A stretch of DNA of 64,000 nucleotides, taken from the NCBI GenBank assembly GCA_030407085.1, contig CM059583.1:23348001-23412000 (forward strand), given 5' to 3'. Position numbers and translations under genes: made by a program. This stretch comes from Trichopria drosophilae (taxonomy: Eukaryota > Arthropoda > Insecta > Hymenoptera > Diapriidae). This document shows, one piece after another, positions 47,266-58,701 of this stretch (within the stretch, counting starts at the first letter, position 1; the number at the start of each line of letters is the position of its first letter). A model generated the notes under the pieces. The model worked only from the letters and a program-made list of their open reading frames with translations. It ran no database searches and was not told the origin of the DNA.

Positions 47266-50107
47266 TATATATATATTTAAATTTTCTCTCAAACCAACCA
47301 ATGAAAGAGAAAAATTCGGTCATCCTTGGATTAATAGACCGGGCAATTTTGTGATCGGAAGGAAGTTTCATGGAGATGATATTATCTATGTTAAATAGTC
47401 CTGGTGGACAATAACAATCCACTCGGTTCAATAAATACAAATATAAGTAAAAAACTCACTTATTTAAAAACAAAAAAATGTAGTCATTTAAACTCCAATG
47501 AAGAAATAGATTTCTCCAAAACAAATATCGATCCATACACTGGTTATTAAAGAACATTGTTCATTTAGTATGATTACCTATACCTATAATAAATTACACA
47601 ATTTGTATATTAAAAAAATAGACAAAATGAAAATCGCCAAAAATTTTTAATTTTTGACATTTTAATTAATTTATTTACGGTTCGAAATAATTCTGATTCT
47701 CTTTATAGTATTTTTTAACGTATCATAAAGTACTTTAATATAAAATAAGTGAAAAACAGTAGAATATTCACAACTACATGTGTGCAGAACCTATCGATCT
47801 CCATTGAAACGCGATAGCTTTCGGGAGCATTGCACTGGAAAAAAAAATAGCCTGTAAATACTAACGAAGTACATTCAGTATAAAACTTTAGCTCAATCTT
47901 TAAATTTATCAAAACTACGAGCTTTTGAATTACTCTTAGCTGCAATTCCTTGATTTATTCAATTAGTAAGTAAATTTCAAAATGGAGGCTTTGACTGCAC
48001 AATCAAATTGGATATTGCAATCGTCTATTAAATTGAGAAACAACCAAATATTTAAAAAAAAATTATCTACATGCATCACATGGTGATCTTCAATTACCAT
48101 TTTTTAAACACTCTGTGAGTCCATCCACTTTCATCAACCAAAATTCTACCAGAATAATCTGTATGTCTCGTATTCGATATAGTTCTCATATCAATCATCA
48201 ATTTCACAATGAACCCGCAAGTAATGTCTAGAAAATAGGATGACAATAAAACGAGAATGTTATGTAATCACGAAAGCTAAAAGAAGTATGATTTTTACCG
48301 TTTCTATACCATAGAATATAACGTTTTTAAAAACAAAAATAATCAAAAGTAAAAAACTGTTTAAAAAAATATTTCTTCATTGCCAAAACAACACAATTTA
48401 TTTATTATATAAATAAAAGCAATAAAATACACTACAAATTTTCTTTTAAATGAAAATTTGTAACAAAGAGATCAAAATAATACAGCAAGTAAGTAAAGCG
48501 TATTGGAAGTTTGGAAGACATTTCGGAGAAGTATATATCAAATACTCGCGGTCAATAACTCGTCGTTCAGACTTTTGCGAAGTTTCATTCGACTTAAATT
48601 TCGAACAGATATTTCCGATATGTCATTTAAAAAGAACTCATTAAAAGAAGAAAATCGCTTCGTCTAATTTTCATTTCTCTTCTATTTTGTAGCAACTTTT
48701 ATAATAATGTTTCTTTAAATAATAGTAATATATATGGTTATAATGTTATTAAAAATAGCTTAGGGATTGTTCATATTCTAATTTTTTTTTAAATTATTAT
48801 TATTGATTTCGTGTGCCCTTAAATTTTCAATAGATGGGATGAAATAATCAGTATCATTTTTTATTTAGGGTAAGTTGTGATAGTTTAACTAAGGATCTCA
48901 AAATATTTAGTTGAGGGATAACGTTAAATAAGAATTATGGAATTTTCACATTTACTAACTTCAAAATGTCAAAAAGGACATTACTTAATATTATTTGGAT
49001 AAAATATCGTAAAATCATGTCGTGATGGATGAAATTGAACAATTGATTCGTTTTTAACGGCCAAAAATCGATAAGATCCTCTACCTCTGATTCAAGTTGT
49101 CTCCCTGAAAAAGTTTGATGTGGACCATAATTAGTTTTAATGAAAAAAATTCGTTAACTTTTAAAAAGAAATTACTCACTGCCATCGCCATTTTGTGATC
49201 ACGATGATATTTTGTTAATATTTTAAAAATATATGTTAATACTACAACTAATTTCTTCACTTTTAGTGAAGGAATTTTGTGACTGAAAATACTCTTTCGA
49301 TCAGAAAAAAATGTTTTTAGTCAAAAGTATGACCGATTTTTGTTTTTTTCTGCTTTTAAATCGCTATATTTAATTTTCTAATTATGATAGCTCAATTTTG
49401 ATAACGCCATTAAAAAGAGCAGCTTTGAAAATAGTTCGATACATATCTTTCAATTTTGTTGATGTTCGATTTTCATACGAAATGCTTAATTAAAATCAAA
49501 CAAATCTTAAAAGCAGTATTGAATAAATTGAAAACAAAAATGAATATCCGGAACAAAAAGTTGGCAAATTTTCTACTTTAACCTTAAATACGTAGCAAAT
49601 ATTAGATGCTATAAATTTATTTTTATCATATTGACTACACATAATGAAATGTTTTTATACAATTTATCAATGAAAAATATTTAAAAAAATGCAGTTTATT
49701 TAAAATCCAATTGCTCAAAATATAATCATTAGGTCATAAAGTATTTATCAACGACAAAACGTGGTTGCAGAATGTCGATATAAGCGTAAAGCAATCGTAT
49801 GTTTGCTTGAATGTAGCTCTCAAATAACGATTTCAGTTTACTTGCTCCAGCTGTGTAGAACATCATCTAGCATCATCAAAGCAGATACAAATCATCGCTA
49901 TTTACAATTAGCGTAGTATTCCATGGTACCCTGAGTACATGCACGATAGTTTCATGTATGCATAGCAACGATAAACATTCAATATGTTTTCGTTATAAAA
50001 AAATATAGATTCGAAAATAATCCATTACAAATTTAATCGCTTTTACTCAAATTTGATAATTAATATTCAATTTGAAATTTTAGTTTTTAATTTATAATAT
50101 AAAAATT
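47266..50107. other. AT-rich DNA, nothing firm
   Basis: No gene or inverted-repeat element recognised. A TA microsatellite borders the large fold-back at 47265-47276. Open frames of 64-76 codons (47234-47440, 47715-47945, 48450-48644) are unrecognised. Confidence 0.4.
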
Positions 50108-50156
50108 TCTAAAGGCGTAATTCTAATTCTAATTTATAATATTGCCTTTAGAATTA
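50108..50156. repeat. Small hairpin, TTCTAAAGGC stem
   Basis: TTCTAAAGGC and GCCTTTAGAA form a perfect 10-bp stem with a loop of about 28 bp, followed by a repeat of AATTACG. Isolated; possibly a MITE remnant. Confidence 0.4.
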
Positions 50157-50449
50157 CGAATGGTGGAATTATGCATACGAAACATGTATTTAAAAATTAA
50201 TTTGTTTACAAATTTATAGTATTAGAACGATTTTTTTTAAACAGTAAATATAATTGTTGTTTGTATTGCAGTTGTCTCAAATCGCAGTGTAACCAGAATG
50301 ATGTGCTCAAATATTTTTATTTAAGAAATATAAAATAAATAATACCTACAATTTGCAATTAAATTTGTAAGAATTATAGATTTTATTTTAGCTTATTTAT
50401 TAATGAATACATTTCAACTGATTTCTACACCTGATGATCTAAACTCTGC
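50157..50449. other. AT-rich DNA, nothing firm
   Basis: No gene or repeat recognised. Confidence 0.4.
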
Positions 50450-50622
50450 AGATTCCATTACTAAAATGGAGATACTCTCAAATGAGATTACTCTTTTAAT
50501 AAATCATAAATTAGACTTCTTTAGGAGCTTGTTTTTCAAAATATCTCAATTAAGACTTCTTTCAGAGGTCTATTGGGATATATCTTTGGAATGAGCACTG
50601 AACGACCTCTTTAAGAGGTATG
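50450..50622. repeat. Partial copy of the 32898-33612 repeat
   Basis: It shares AGACTTCTTT, GATATATCTTTGG and GAACGACCTCTTTAAGAGG with the right part of the 32898-33612 element in the same order. The 63-codon open frame at 50403-50594 overlaps it and is therefore not a gene candidate. Confidence 0.5.
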
Positions 50623-51878
50623 CATTTTATTTATTTAATACTTTTTATCAGTTTTGTAGGAAACTGATAAACGAAATTAATTCTTACCAATCTGTTAAGC
50701 AATGTCTGAAAAATTCAAACCAAATTAACGTAGAATAGATAATATCTGCTTTCTGCTACCACTGTTATAGAAATAGTCATATGCCCAAAGTGTTACAGAA
50801 AACTGGAAATCATTTTATGAATTCACTAAGAGTAAAGTCATCAGTATAATTATCTTGACAAAATAACTCCCTGTTTTCAACGTTTTACCTACAAATGATA
50901 CTGGAATACAGAAATAATGCACGTCCAGTACAAACCAGATATTATTGTATGCATATAATTAATTATAATAAATATATATATAATAATTAATTACAATAAA
51001 TTAATACTTTTCAGACACTTCTAATTTTCACCATCAAATAGTGGGTATATTAATGAACGTAAAAACTAAAGTACAGTTTGACATTTGTTCCTTATTGCTG
51101 AGTATAATCCCTTTTCCGGCAGTTGTCAAACTGTTTATCGAAAGTTTAAATCCAGCTTATCAACATTAATCCCAGGATGGACGGTCGAAAATTTTACGAG
51201 TAATGGACTCTTGAATTAAATGAAAACTAAAACTTTACGACTAAGGCAGTGTTTTTGTTTCTCTTTATGAAAAACGTTTCAAAATTCACGTTAAATATTA
51301 AAAGTACTTTACAAGCTGCATTGCCTTAGTATCTAAGGATTCAAATATAATATGATAAAAAGGAAAATTAATATTACCGAAAATCTAAAACACAGAATGG
51401 CACAACTGATTTGAATTCCAAGACGAAAATTCTCTGCAAAATACCATTAAAGGATTCTAAAAATGGACTCTCGGGAAATGGTCAGCTTTAGCTTAGTCCG
51501 AAGATATTGCAAAAGAGATTCGCTTCAAAGATGTAACTGCTCTGAAAAATCTTTTGAGATTTAGCGTATAAATATACATATATTTCTTTGTAGATTTAAA
51601 ACTTCTGTACATGCTAGGGAGTTCACTAAATTTTATTGCAAATATTCCCATACATAACAATTTGTAATTACGGTATTCCTATTTTAGTATTATAAACTAA
51701 TACGCAAATGTTTTTTTAATAACTTCATTAACATTTCAAAAATTTAATTTAATAAATTTCATAACCTGCAATTAATAAATGATTATTTCTTAGTAACCAA
51801 AAAGGACAGGTAATATATAAATGTACATTACACAATGATCCTGGTAAAAATGAATCAATTTATTGGTCGCCGTTGTAG
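50623..51878. other. AT-rich DNA, nothing firm
   Basis: An AT-only low-complexity patch lies near 50950-51005. Otherwise no gene or repeat is recognised. Confidence 0.4.
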
Positions 51879-52013
51879 AGAGCAAAATAGTATTTTGCTC
51901 TCAAAGCGTAACAATTTAGTTTGGTACGAACATAGGTATTTTGCTCCCTAAGGAGAGAAAGTGCTATTTTTCTCCCGTGATGTAAGGAGCAAAATAGCAT
52001 TTTGCCCTCGCAG
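51879..52013. repeat. Three palindromes GAGCAAAATAGTATTTTGCTC
   Basis: GAGCAAAATAGTATTTTGCT at 51880 is a near-perfect palindrome. Related units follow: GTATTTTGCTCCCTAAGGAG near 51935, AGTGCTATTTTTCTCCC near 51960, and GGAGCAAAATAGCATTTTGC near 51988. It is a short array of self-complementary units, possibly a small hairpin element. Confidence 0.5.
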
Positions 52014-53007
52014 TCTGTTAAAATAATTTAATAATTGAAATTTTTTAATGCACATTTATGCAGAATAAATGAATGGAAGTAATCAAACTTACTATGAACA
52101 AATGCAAATTTTCACAGGTTGGTTGCTATGAACATTTTCAATCTTAATTTCGTGTCCCATTCTCACGATTACAAAAGGAATTAAAAAAGTTTATTAACTT
52201 GCTAGTATTTTTAAGAATGGCCTTTCAGAATTCGCCCTCAAAATTCGTTTTGTAAGTACAAAGTTCAATATTGCGAATATATTTAAAAAGAAAAAGGAAA
52301 AACGAGAGTATTAATTTTTTTATGATTTTGTTAACATTGAATCTGCGTAACAATCTCATACTTAATAATGTATTTTTTATATACATTGTTTCTTATCTTT
52401 ACAAAACGAAATGTCAGCTTTTTCTAAAGAAAGGTCAATTTCTGAATGATCCCCAAATTTATTATTTGAACATGGAATTTCCGGAGGTGTGACAAAAAAT
52501 ATTTGTAAATTACGGGAAAATTGTGTGCTGTTAGCTTCGTTTAGGTTATCATTTTCAAAATGTCGAAAAAATATTGACAACGTCATAAAATATGTGTTTT
52601 TTCTGAACAATTCTGATATAAATTGACATTGAACCAAATTTTGTCTCCAGAAGTATTGAACGTTTATTGATTGAACATTTTTCAATCATTTTGCAGTACA
52701 TTTGAACAATAAGGGCGAATTCAATGAGTTTTATCGTGTTATCGTCAATAGAAGTATCAAATCATTATTTTATCTCATTTTTCCATTGTAGGGATTGATT
52801 ATTCTTTGATTCTTCGAAGAAAATTAATGAATTCATTGAAAGGATGAAGATATGTTTTTATTCTAGATCTATCTGAACTTTTATTGACAATATCGAGATC
52901 AAAATCGTAAATTTTCCTGTCCCTTACTATTATTGTAACCCTCTAAATGATTGGGAAATGATAGAGCAAGTTCAATCTATAAAAATTTGACACTTTGAAA
53001 GAATAAA
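52014..53007. other. AT-rich DNA, nothing firm
   Basis: Overlapping open frames at 52271-52492 (plus) and 52377-52685 (minus, 102 codons) encode nothing recognisable. No repeats noted. Confidence 0.4.
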
Positions 53008-53011
53008 TTAA

Positions 53012-53593
53012 CCCATTAATTCCTGAATGCACATTGGACTACATCTTTCAGCAATCATATTTTGGGAAAGAGAAGGTCCTAATAAATTTCCAAGTAAATA
53101 TATCTGTCGTAAAATTAAGTAAACTTTCAGAATATTTCATTAGATTTTCCGAAAAATACAAACGTGAAAAATTGTAAATGATTATTTTTTCCGAGAGTCG
53201 GCCATATTACAATAAAAAATTCCTGAACTTTTCGACGATTGTTTCATGTCTGAGCCGCCATTTTGGATAATTTCCTTTTTCTTTCATAATAACAACTTAC
53301 AAATTTTAAAGCTCTAGCCTCGAGGCCTCAATTTCTTTACTTTAAAAAAGAATTCTGAAACGCTTCCAATGTAAAACGACAAGATAACAAAAAATACAGT
53401 TCTAAACTCCACGTTTTTTGGAAATAATTATACATAGTTTTTACAGTTGCTTTTTTTCGCAATCGTCAATCTAATTAAAGATTTTGAAAGTGCACTAAAT
53501 TTATCGTCAGACATGGTTGCTTGGAAATTTTTTTACCCAAAATACAACCGCCGAAAACTGTAGTGAAAAAATGTCTATTCAGGGCTTAATGGA
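53012..53593. mobile_element. piggyBac-like nonautonomous element, TTAA flanks
   Basis: TTAA (53008-53011) precedes CCCATTAATTCCTGAAT, and the right end reads ATTCAGGGCTTAATGGA before TTAA (53594-53597). The two 17-bp ends match at 14 positions. Length is 582 bp. TTAA duplication with ends rich in leading C is the hallmark of the piggyBac superfamily. No transposase is present. The interior includes GTCGGCCATATTAC and GCCGCCATTTTGG modules shared with the elements at 56256 and 58702. Confidence 0.65.
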
Positions 53594-53597
53594 TTAA

Positions 53598-54299
53598 AAC
53601 GATAAACTATATGAAGCTAAATGCAACAAATTTTCTCGTAAACTCTAACGTATGGGTACTTCCAATAATATCCACCATATTGCTTTCGTTTGACATGGAA
53701 GCGCAGTTTTGACCCCGGCAATCCAATGAGGACACCCGAAAATGTTATGATCACTGGGTTTCATCCTGTTCTTTTGCATTTTTCAATTTGGTTTCTGAGC
53801 CTCGAATATGAGGTAAACATTCCAAGCCTTTGGGCGTTAGAAAATGTTGTTTTTAAAGACAGGAATTTTGGAATACTTTTTATATTTTTCTGAAGTAGCG
53901 TCTCATCCTATATCATATCTAATAAATGAGGGATTTATGTATTATGTGACATAACCGAATGTTTTTTACTCCAGATATAGCGGAAAATATAAAGCCACTT
54001 TTAAAAAATCTTAAAAACCTATTCATATTTTGTTTTATCATTATTTAACGGGTGGAATCGCCCTTTTACCAAATTGGTGCCAAATAATTATTATATCGTA
54101 GGATTTTTGCGAGAGTTGCAGTATAAATTATATAAAAAATTTTGAACGCAATTTTCGAGTTTGCGGATCAAAATACATACCGGAGAAAATTGTGGCATTA
54201 ATTGACCATTACGGCTGTAAACTAGTCTAATTAGTCCCAAAACAATAAAAATAGTTAGATTTCTACTGGGAAATTCGCCTACTTTTAAAAATCTCTGCC
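53598..54299. other. AT-rich DNA, nothing firm
   Basis: A 67-codon frame at 53690-53893 and a 94-codon minus frame at 54091-54375 are unrecognised. Confidence 0.35.
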
Positions 54300-54860
54300 A
54301 AATGATATCGAAGCTGAAACCAGGATATTTTGAGCCTGCGTCAAGCTTCATCCAGGGATCGTAGTAAATCCTCAAAAGAATTAATTGTCCATCAGCACCG
54401 TTACTTTTCTGGCACCGAAATGGATTTCATGAACCGTCAAAAAGCTCTATCGAGAGTCAGAAACAGGCGAGCATGTCATATCAGATTTATCGACAGAATC
54501 AGTTTAACCAACCACGAAATCTCCGACGTTTCGTGGTTTCTACGTAGGGGCGCCAGTGGGGGTTTAAATTCTGGAACGACGAGGGAAAACCCGACCGACT
54601 GACGACAATGGTCGAAGCAAAGTCCTACACAGCAGCGTCGGTACCGAAAGCTAAGAAGGTTTTACATTTGGTGTGCTTCCAACTCTCGGGCTTTTCTCTC
54701 TCCCCTAGCTTCAACCGGCTTCACACGTTATCTATATATTTCTCGCTCGCATACTTCCCTCGGCAATTTATTGTCGCAATTTCCCGGACAGAGACACATA
54801 CTGTCATCATTCAAGATTTTCATGACCTACACGGAAAACTTTGATTAGTAACCTTAATTA
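54300..54860. promoter_or_regulatory. GC-richer block, possible 5' exon or regulatory DNA
   Basis: A balanced-composition block with two consecutive open frames on the plus strand: 54330-54602 (no ATG at its start) and 54608-54844, which begins ATG in a good context (GACAATGGTCG). The second encodes MVEAKSYTAASVPKAKKVLH and then an F/L/S-rich tail to a stop at 54844. It is unrecognised. A short 5' coding exon is conceivable, but no convincing donor site follows. Confidence 0.2.
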
Positions 54861-55100
54861 AGTAGTTAGTTACGAGTCACTAACCGATTATTTATTTATC
54901 TGCTCCCACTATGGATGAGCTTTGTTTGTTTTCAGTCATATATTCAAGTAAAATAAAAAATATGAATATTAATAGAATGACAGTTATCATGAACAAAGCT
55001 ACCGAATAAAATTTTCATCTCCAAACTGCATCCGGCCAAGTCAGAATAGAGTACAAGCCACTAAACCATATCGGTTTCCGGCGTAAGTGATTTTTTTACA
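54861..55100. other. AT-rich spacer, nothing firm
   Basis: No gene or repeat recognised. Confidence 0.35.
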
Positions 55101-56100
55101 ATTACATTTTTACTGCCCTCGCCGACATAAAATTTACGTACTTCTGATACAATTTAACAGAGCGATGTCCATAAATTCGTAATATTTTCAGTTGGCGACT
55201 ACCGTCGATCTTTTATGCCGGCTGCCAAGTTCTTTTATGACTGCAAAATTGCGCAGTTTTATATCGCATCGTGATGTTTCATTATTTTCGCGACTCCCAT
55301 AAAGTATTTAATTTTTTTACTGCTCTACTAACAACGATTCGTCGCATTCGATAAATACTGCAATGATTCTTTTGATTAATAGACTTTAATTGCACTTTCC
55401 ACCAAGAATTTTCTATGATTACTCTAAAATTAGTAAAACGTTATCCATCAATTTATTTAATTTTGAGCAAGACTTGTAAAACCAACATTTTTAAATCTCT
55501 CCCGTTGGTGTCGGAACGGGGAACCAATATTTCCCTCGGCGGATTTACAATATCGCCATTTTTATGAAAGTTGTTATTCGCGAATAACCGACAGTCGTTG
55601 GAGCGCATTTTACGGTGAAAATTTGAAATTCCAAAATGGCGAACCCGTGTACTTTACGCGCCCGACCGATATTACGGCTTGAATGACGCATGGATTGAAA
55701 AATCAGCGCGACTTCCCCGAGTTACGTTACATCCGACTCGTAAAGTCGAAGATTAACCGTGAAATTTAAGCTGTTAAGGGGGCAAAGGGGGGTCTTATCG
55801 AAAATACGATATCGCGAGTGCCTACGTAATATACGTTTACACGTAATGCATCACGGAATTTAATAATATATCGCATTCGAGTAGAGGCACGACATCCATA
55901 ATCTTCGTCTCCCGCACACGATGCCTCGACGGCATCCACCTAATAATTAATGCTTCAAGGGTATGCTGAAGCAGTATCGATCCGGCGAAATGCATAACCT
56001 TTGCATTTTTAATTAATAAAATAAGTCTCCTCATTATCGCGTCGACTATCATAACGCGACACGCGTTAAATTTATAATTGAACCCTTGAGACGATGGAAA
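55101..56100. promoter_or_regulatory. GC-richer block with homeodomain-type sites
   Basis: CpG-containing, non-repetitive sequence. Between 55938 and 56025 there are TAATAATTAATG, ATGCATAACCTTTGCAT (a palindromic pair resembling POU octamer halves) and TTTTAATTAATAAA, the kind of clustered TAAT/octamer sites seen in developmental enhancers. A GGGGGCAAAGGGGGG stretch lies near 55780. No gene-like frame. The enhancer reading is inference from short motifs. Confidence 0.25.
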
Positions 56101-56255
56101 CGTGCGTTCACTTCAAACAAGGAAGAAAAATGAATTATAAAATTTATATTAATTAGAAATTTCATAACTTTTCGGTAAAAATTTTGAGGATTTTTTTGTA
56201 GATGTCATATGAGAGATCGTCACTCAAATTCCCATTTTTAATTCTCATACATTAA

Positions 56256-56699
56256 CCCTTTGCGGCATAATGGTAAAGAATCTATACCATTTATTTCCTC
56301 ACCTCACCGTTTAAAGCAAAAAACATACAAAAAAATGGACTCAGAAGCCGCCACGTCCTCGTTCGTGTGTCCGGTAACGCCTGAATGCGGTAGTTACACA
56401 CCGGATCTTTTAATCTTTTTACCATAATCACCGTTGATTTCATGAAATTGGTTAGCAAAGGTAAATTCGCCATTTTGAATTTTCAATATCTGAAGCTGGA
56501 TTTCTGATTGGCGACGCTAAAACCCCCACGAGTACTCAGTTTCAGCTTGAACTTTTTCTGAATTTGGTCCGCCGTATTGGATCCGCCATCTTGAATTTCG
56601 AAAATCTGAGTCCGGATTCATGATCAGCGATCCCAAAAACACCTGAGTAACGAGTTTTAGCTGTTTTCCGCGAAGAGAAAAATATATGCTTCAAAAGGG
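56256..56699. mobile_element. piggyBac-like nonautonomous element, TTAA flanks
   Basis: TTAA (56252-56255) is followed by CCCTTTGCGGCATA, and the right end is complementary to CCCTTTTGAAGCATA, followed by TTAA (56700-56703). Length is 444 bp. The interior has two module units (CGCCATTTTGAATTTTC, TGATTGGCGACGC and CCGCCATCTTGAATTTC, TGATCAGCGATCCC) as in the element at 58702. No transposase. The 60-codon minus frame at 56291-56473 is incidental. Confidence 0.6.
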
Positions 56700-56703
56700 T
56701 TAA

Positions 56704-57479
56704 CAAAAAATTTAGTAATATTGATTAATATTTGGTTGCCAGTTAGCACCTAAATATTTAGTTAATTCCACTACATATTAGTTCATCCAATTTAATCCTG
56801 ATCCTATCTGAACATCATTTAGTTAAGTAAAAATTGTTAACCAACAAAATATAGTTCAATATTTATGTGAGAAAATGTAAAATTACAACCTTCAAACGCC
56901 ATCTTACAACCGACGTGCCGTTTTATTATTTTGAATAAAAAGATCGGATACAATGGTCATCACTGACCTTCTCAATTTAAAAAAAACACGATTCTTGAGA
57001 AGAAACATCGAAAAGTCGCTAGCTTTTCGAAAAAATCAGTAGTTTTTCGAAAAAAGTCGGTAGTTTTTCGAAATAATCACACTTTTTTCTTTCAAATCGT
57101 TGATTACTTCTAACTAGGAGACTAAAAAGAAGAGATCTAAAACCATGGGAAATATTTTTTTCAATTTTTTTGAAACAAAAGTTACAGTGCTGAAAGATGC
57201 TTTCAAATTTGGGACTTTCGAGTCGAAAAAGGTTAAAATGTAGGAGGATTAATGGCGAATAAACCGGTTGGAGTTTTTTGAAATCCGTCTGTCGGTTAGT
57301 CTTATGACCTGAGTTTAGTCAGAATGAAAATAGTTTTTTGGTTTTGGTTTCGAAAATCAATGTAAATATATACCCATAGTTGACGGCGTTTGACTCAGTA
57401 GTAAAAATAATCTTTTTTGGACTGAACATTTTTCTTGTCAGAACTGGAATTTTTTGTCTGGGAAAGCATCCTTGTCCTC
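56704..57479. other. AT-rich DNA with short GTAGTTTTTCGAAA repeats
   Basis: Around 57005-57075 the motif AGTAGTTTTTCGAAAA recurs about three times at ~24-bp spacing. Otherwise no gene or repeat is recognised. Confidence 0.4.
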
Positions 57480-58440
57480 GCACAATTAATTAAAGAATCT
57501 TCTAACTGTAATCCGAGAACTGTAAAACATTGAAGGTCGAAATTTACATTGTACTCGAGCATTACCATAGTGGAATTCCGTTCTAGTGGGTTCTCGGCAT
57601 GAAAAACGGGTGCAGCATGCTTTATCCCAGTTGGCGTCTACCGACTTAGATAAGACTACACAGTGACTATCGCGTCGCTTCGAGACGCCATTAAGGAGAT
57701 GCATGTCCCCGCAAAGGGTGGGTCGGAGATACCGAGAACTCGGTTCGCACGTTGAAAATCGCGGCTGGGCTAAGGGTACCTTTAGTCGTCGAGTCTAACT
57801 AGCACGGCGAAGCATATCGGTATTAACCGTTAGTTATCAGCAGTTAAGTTACGGGGGGGAAGATAACTGCCATTGAGCGTCTGGCCTCCGGAATTCTCTC
57901 CCGAATATCGATAATGGCTTAATTAAGGCCCTCGTGTAGGGGATTCCCCCGAGTGTAACATGGGGTGTTCGGGGGGCAAGTACCATTGACACACGGAAAA
58001 TGGTACCTTAGAGGGGGGTGCGGGGGGTATTGGGGGAAAACAGCCTGGAGATTGCCGGGCATCAGGGCCGTGCGAAATCAATTCGGAGCCCGACACTCGC
58101 GAGTCAATGCCTCTATCGATTTTCATATATCTATGCGACGCGTTAGCGGTTTACGGGCAACGGCCACTGGCCTCAGCCCTATTCATGAGTCATTGTCGCT
58201 TCATTTTCCAACGACGATCGCTTCGAAATCGCGATAATCTCCGACGGCCTCCCGGCGCATTTCCCTGTTTTCTAATTGACAATTATTCCCAGTTGTACGA
58301 ACTTTTCAACAGTTTCGAGCTGCGCTCGGCTTTAACTTTAATATGCTCGGGATTTCACGGATATTAGGCATGCCATTGTTTCCGGCTTAATCGGTCGATA
58401 GCCCGCGATGAATTAACGGGATATGTTTAAGAAACTAATT
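57480..58440. promoter_or_regulatory. GC-rich block with dense G runs, possible regulatory DNA
   Basis: A sharp composition change to about balanced GC with many CpGs. G-runs of five to seven occur near 57853, 57970, 58013, 58021 and 58033. It also holds TTAATTAAGG (57920), an AP-1-like TGAGTCA (58187) and TTCTAATTGACAATTATTCCC (about 58270). Overlapping frames of 67-90 codons on both strands are unrecognised and glycine/serine-rich by composition. It is likely conserved noncoding or promoter DNA by inference only. Confidence 0.3.
57965..58040 (+). other. G-run cluster around a small hairpin
   Basis: GGGGGG near 57971 is followed by AGTACCATT, then AATGGTACC (8-bp complementary stem) and then three closely spaced G-runs (six, six and five G) at about 58013-58037. 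The clustered runs could form a G-quadruplex next to a hairpin. Structure is predicted from sequence only. Confidence 0.4.
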
Positions 58441-58525
58441 CGATCGATCGATGCGTGTCTTCCAGTCCAAAAAGGTTTTTTAAAATAGAATATTTTTTTA
58501 CATTACATTTTTTATTTCGAGATTT

Positions 58526-58560
58526 TTAACCCTATAACGACCACATGTGGCCATGGGAAC
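58526..58560 (+). mobile_element. Possible orphan TTAA-CCC end with ACCACATGTGGCC palindrome
   Basis: TTAA (58526-58529) is followed by CCCTATAACGACCACATGTG and GCC, the same TTAA-CCC layout as the paired elements. No matching right end was found. It lies just upstream of the 58702 element. Confidence 0.3.
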
Positions 58561-58701
58561 AAATAACTTTTTTAATGGAGACATCCACATAGTACTACTT
58601 TTTAGGTCGTTTTGTCGACTGGTCCTGGTAAAATTTTCGAATAATGACGTTTTTTGAAAATACCGAAAAGAAAGATTTTTTGGTACCTACATTTTATTTA
58701 A

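Noticed and set aside
57700..57770. tRNA-like segment around GAGAACTCGGTTCGCAC
   Set aside because: No acceptor stem, D-arm or anticodon arm could be fitted around it.
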